Source: a bacterium (GTDB lineage: Bacteria; Vulcanimicrobiota; Vulcanimicrobiia; Vulcanimicrobiales; SCRA01). Taken from it: a stretch of DNA of 8,564 nucleotides. Under the pieces are notes generated by a model. The model was not told the origin of the DNA. It saw nothing but the letters and a program-made list of their open reading frames with translations, and did no database searches. Position numbers and translations under genes: made by a program. The stretch spans positions 1 to 8,564 of the forward strand of contig JAGWST010000191.1 of assembly GCA_028869325.1 (NCBI GenBank), given 5' to 3'. Below are positions 7,934-8,564 of this stretch, in pieces (the stretch's first letter is position 1; every line of letters starts with the position of its first letter).

Positions 7934-7967
7934 AAACCTCGAGTAATCTGCTGTCGCTGCGAGGTTT
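7934..7967. repeat. 8-bp perfect inverted repeat upstream of the thiolase gene
   Basis: AAACCTCG (7934-7941) and CGAGGTTT (7960-7967) are exact reverse complements separated by 18 bp. The element lies 76 bp upstream of the thiolase start and just beyond the hairpin cluster. It may be another helix of the structured region or a widely spaced operator. The long spacer is unusual for a TetR- or FadR-type operator, so the regulatory reading is weak. Confidence 0.35.
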
Positions 7968-7998
7968 GCCGGGCGCTAGTGATCGACTAGTCCCTGGC

Positions 7999-8292
7999 CG
8001 GCGTACGCCGCGCAGAGGCGCAAGCCTCTTCGCGACCGTCTTTCGGGTGCCATCGCACCCTCCCCCGGCGACGCGATGCGCCGGGCTCCGACCCGATTCT
8101 GGCGTCGGTTCGGGAGCCGTCATCGCGGCTCCATCCCCTTCTTTTCCGGCGGGTAACCGCCATCTCCATCCCGTCCGCAAAGACGGGCGTCCAGCGCCTG
8201 AGGTCGATCGCTCGGAACGGAGCCGCGCGACGCCGCCACAAGCGGCCCTCAGGCTTTGGCCTTACTCATCAACGATGAACCACTCGAGGTTC
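7999..8292. ncRNA. Candidate structured RNA or structured 5' leader (multi-hairpin region, strand undecided)
   Basis: This part of the 495-bp gene-free stretch 7859-8353 contains consecutive short hairpins with perfect stems. In plus coordinates: palindrome 7999-8010; stem 8009-8019/8024-8034 with one mismatch and loop GCAA; 8045-8050/8055-8060; 8064-8070/8079-8085; 8088-8092/8104-8108; 8113-8119/8126-8132; 8148-8152/8157-8161 with loop GTAA; 8170-8175/8182-8187. An 8-bp stem 8196-8203/8247-8254 encloses hairpins 8210-8213/8220-8223 and 8232-8236/8242-8246, making a three-way junction. Small hairpins at 8266-8278 and 8277-8292 share two bases and exclude each other. The GNRA and other A-rich loops favour plus-strand RNA. 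The purine-rich linkers and an upstream minus-strand promoter favour the minus strand, where it would be the leader of the thiolase operon. I checked by eye for landmarks of RNase P RNA, tmRNA, SRP RNA and the cobalamin, c-di-GMP-I, fluoride, SAM-IV and guanidine-I riboswitches and recognised none. GC-rich DNA makes chance hairpins common, so this is tentative. Confidence 0.35.
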
Positions 8293-8302
8293 CGTACCGA
8301 GG

Positions 8303-8331
8303 AGTATACGCCGCGGCCGTGGACGGCGCAA
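8303..8331 (-). promoter_or_regulatory. Candidate sigma70-like promoter reading toward the hairpin region and thiolase operon
   Basis: On the minus strand TTGCGC (8331-8326) is followed after 17 bp by TATACT (8308-8303). The -10 box matches the consensus at five of six positions. The -35 box matches only in its first three. Transcription would start near 8296, immediately before the first hairpin of the structured stretch, giving a leader of over 400 nt before the thiolase start. The -35 box also forms one arm of the inverted repeat at 8326-8352. The host's promoter rules are unknown. Confidence 0.3.
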
Positions 8332-8352
8332 TGGGGCGACGGGCTCTTGCGC
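8326..8352. terminator. Inverted repeat just after the methyltransferase stop (weak terminator candidate)
   Basis: GCGCAA (8326-8331) and TTGCGC (8347-8352) are perfect complements around a 15-base loop, starting one base after the methyltransferase stop codon in reading direction. No T-run follows on the minus strand, so intrinsic termination is doubtful. One arm coincides with the -35 box of the candidate promoter at 8303-8331. Confidence 0.2.
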
Positions 8353-8353
8353 G

Positions 8354-8564
8354 TTAGCGCCACACCCAGAGGCGAATCACCAAGAGCGCCAGCACCACCA
8401 CGAAAGTGACGAAGGTGCGCGTCTCCGCGCGCCAGATGACCTCGGGGCGATAGGTGCCCGCGCCCGGGGCCCGCGGCGCACGCGGGAAGACGCGCGGCAC
8501 GCTGCGCACGTAGGCCGCGAACGGCTCACCGAACGTGCCGGCCAGGTAGGCCTCCTCGTACGGA
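8354..8564 (-). CDS. Membrane methyltransferase, isoprenylcysteine/phospholipid methyltransferase family (C-terminal part only)
   Basis: Only the last 69 codons lie in the window; the start is beyond the right edge. The visible part begins with YEEAYLAGTFGEPFAAYVRS, closely followed by VPRVFPR. This fits the C-terminal hallmark of the ICMT/PEMT superfamily, E-x(2)-L-x(3)-F-G-x(2)-[YF]-x(2)-Y-x(3)-V-P-R-x-x-P, where the conserved Glu and Arg lie near the S-adenosylmethionine site. A final hydrophobic segment (TFVTFVVVLALLVI, then a Trp/Arg-rich end) should be the last membrane helix. The substrate is unknown: bacterial members methylate lipids, isoprenoid-like groups or unidentified targets. 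It reads in the same direction as the downstream genes but is separated from the thiolase by 495 bp, so a functional link is not implied. Confidence 0.72.
   Translation of the reverse strand, partial: PYEEAYLAGTFGEPFAAYVRSVPRVFPRAPRAPGAGTYRPEVIWRAETRTFVTFVVVLALLVIRLWVWR

Noticed and set aside
7961..7974. GAGGTTTGCCGGGC, loosely like the conserved RNase P RNA block GAGGAAAGTCC
   Set aside because: The nearly invariant AAA is replaced by TTT, and none of the other conserved RNase P blocks can be found nearby on either strand.
5363..7990. Very long plus-strand open frame opposite the thiolase and acyl-CoA dehydrogenase
   Set aside because: It is antisense to two genes with complete catalytic motifs. 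Its product is Arg/Ala/Asp/His-rich with no recognisable domain, as expected when GC-rich third positions remove stops on the other strand.
7851..8180. Possible small minus-strand protein upstream of the thiolase
   Set aside because: It needs a TTG start, overlaps the thiolase start, runs through the hairpin cluster and has a disordered Arg/Pro/Gly-rich composition with no recognisable features.
8147..8190. GGGTAACC and GCAAAG segments reminiscent of the c-di-GMP-I riboswitch
   Set aside because: The segments are in the wrong order and orientation, and the surrounding consensus of that riboswitch is absent.
7885..8409. Plus-strand open frame across the gene-free gap
   Set aside because: It is a Pro/Arg/Ser-rich sequence with no domain and no good ribosome site. 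It runs through the hairpins and into the methyltransferase gene on the other strand.
1..8564. CRISPR arrays, transposases, tRNA or rRNA genes
   Set aside because: No regularly spaced direct repeats, transposase motifs, terminal inverted repeats with target duplications, or tRNA/rRNA signatures were seen on reading both strands.

Overview
The window is GC-rich bacterial DNA in which every credible gene lies on the minus strand, so the genes read from high to low coordinates. A TonB-dependent outer-membrane receptor shows that the host is a diderm (two-membrane) bacterium. The SucD sequence resembles the Thermus/Deinococcus/Chloroflexi type rather than the E. coli type, and the receptor is an Oar-like protein with a carboxypeptidase-regulatory domain. 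Together with the GC content this would suit a poorly cultured diderm phylum such as Eremiobacterota (WPS-2), but that placement is an impression from family resemblance, not a result.

Layout, in reading order. At 8564-8354 is the C-terminal end of a membrane methyltransferase of the isoprenylcysteine/phospholipid methyltransferase kind. A 495-bp gap without a believable gene follows (7859-8353). It holds a candidate minus-strand promoter (8303-8331) and then a dense run of perfect short hairpins, including a likely three-way junction and two GNRA loops (7999-8292). An 8-bp inverted repeat sits nearer the next gene (7934-7967). This gap is the best candidate in the window for something undescribed: a structured RNA or a long structured 5' leader.

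Next comes a compact catabolic set: a thiolase (7858-6524), an acyl-CoA dehydrogenase (6493-5321, 30 bp later), then sucC (5210-4041, after 110 bp) and sucD (4037-3159, 3 bp later). The first two genes carry the first and last steps of a beta-oxidation-type spiral. SucCD interconverts succinyl-CoA and succinate with nucleotide phosphorylation, linking acyl-CoA breakdown to the TCA cycle.

After sucD a 233-bp spacer contains a strong imperfect inverted repeat (3080-3119) and a leader with an anti-Shine-Dalgarno-like stretch. The receptor gene (2925-1) fills the rest and runs off the left edge after 975 intact codons. Its twelve cysteines fall into six close pairs, which suggests disulfide-pinned surface loops.

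Long open frames on the plus strand opposite the receptor and the catabolic genes are judged to be codon-bias shadows.
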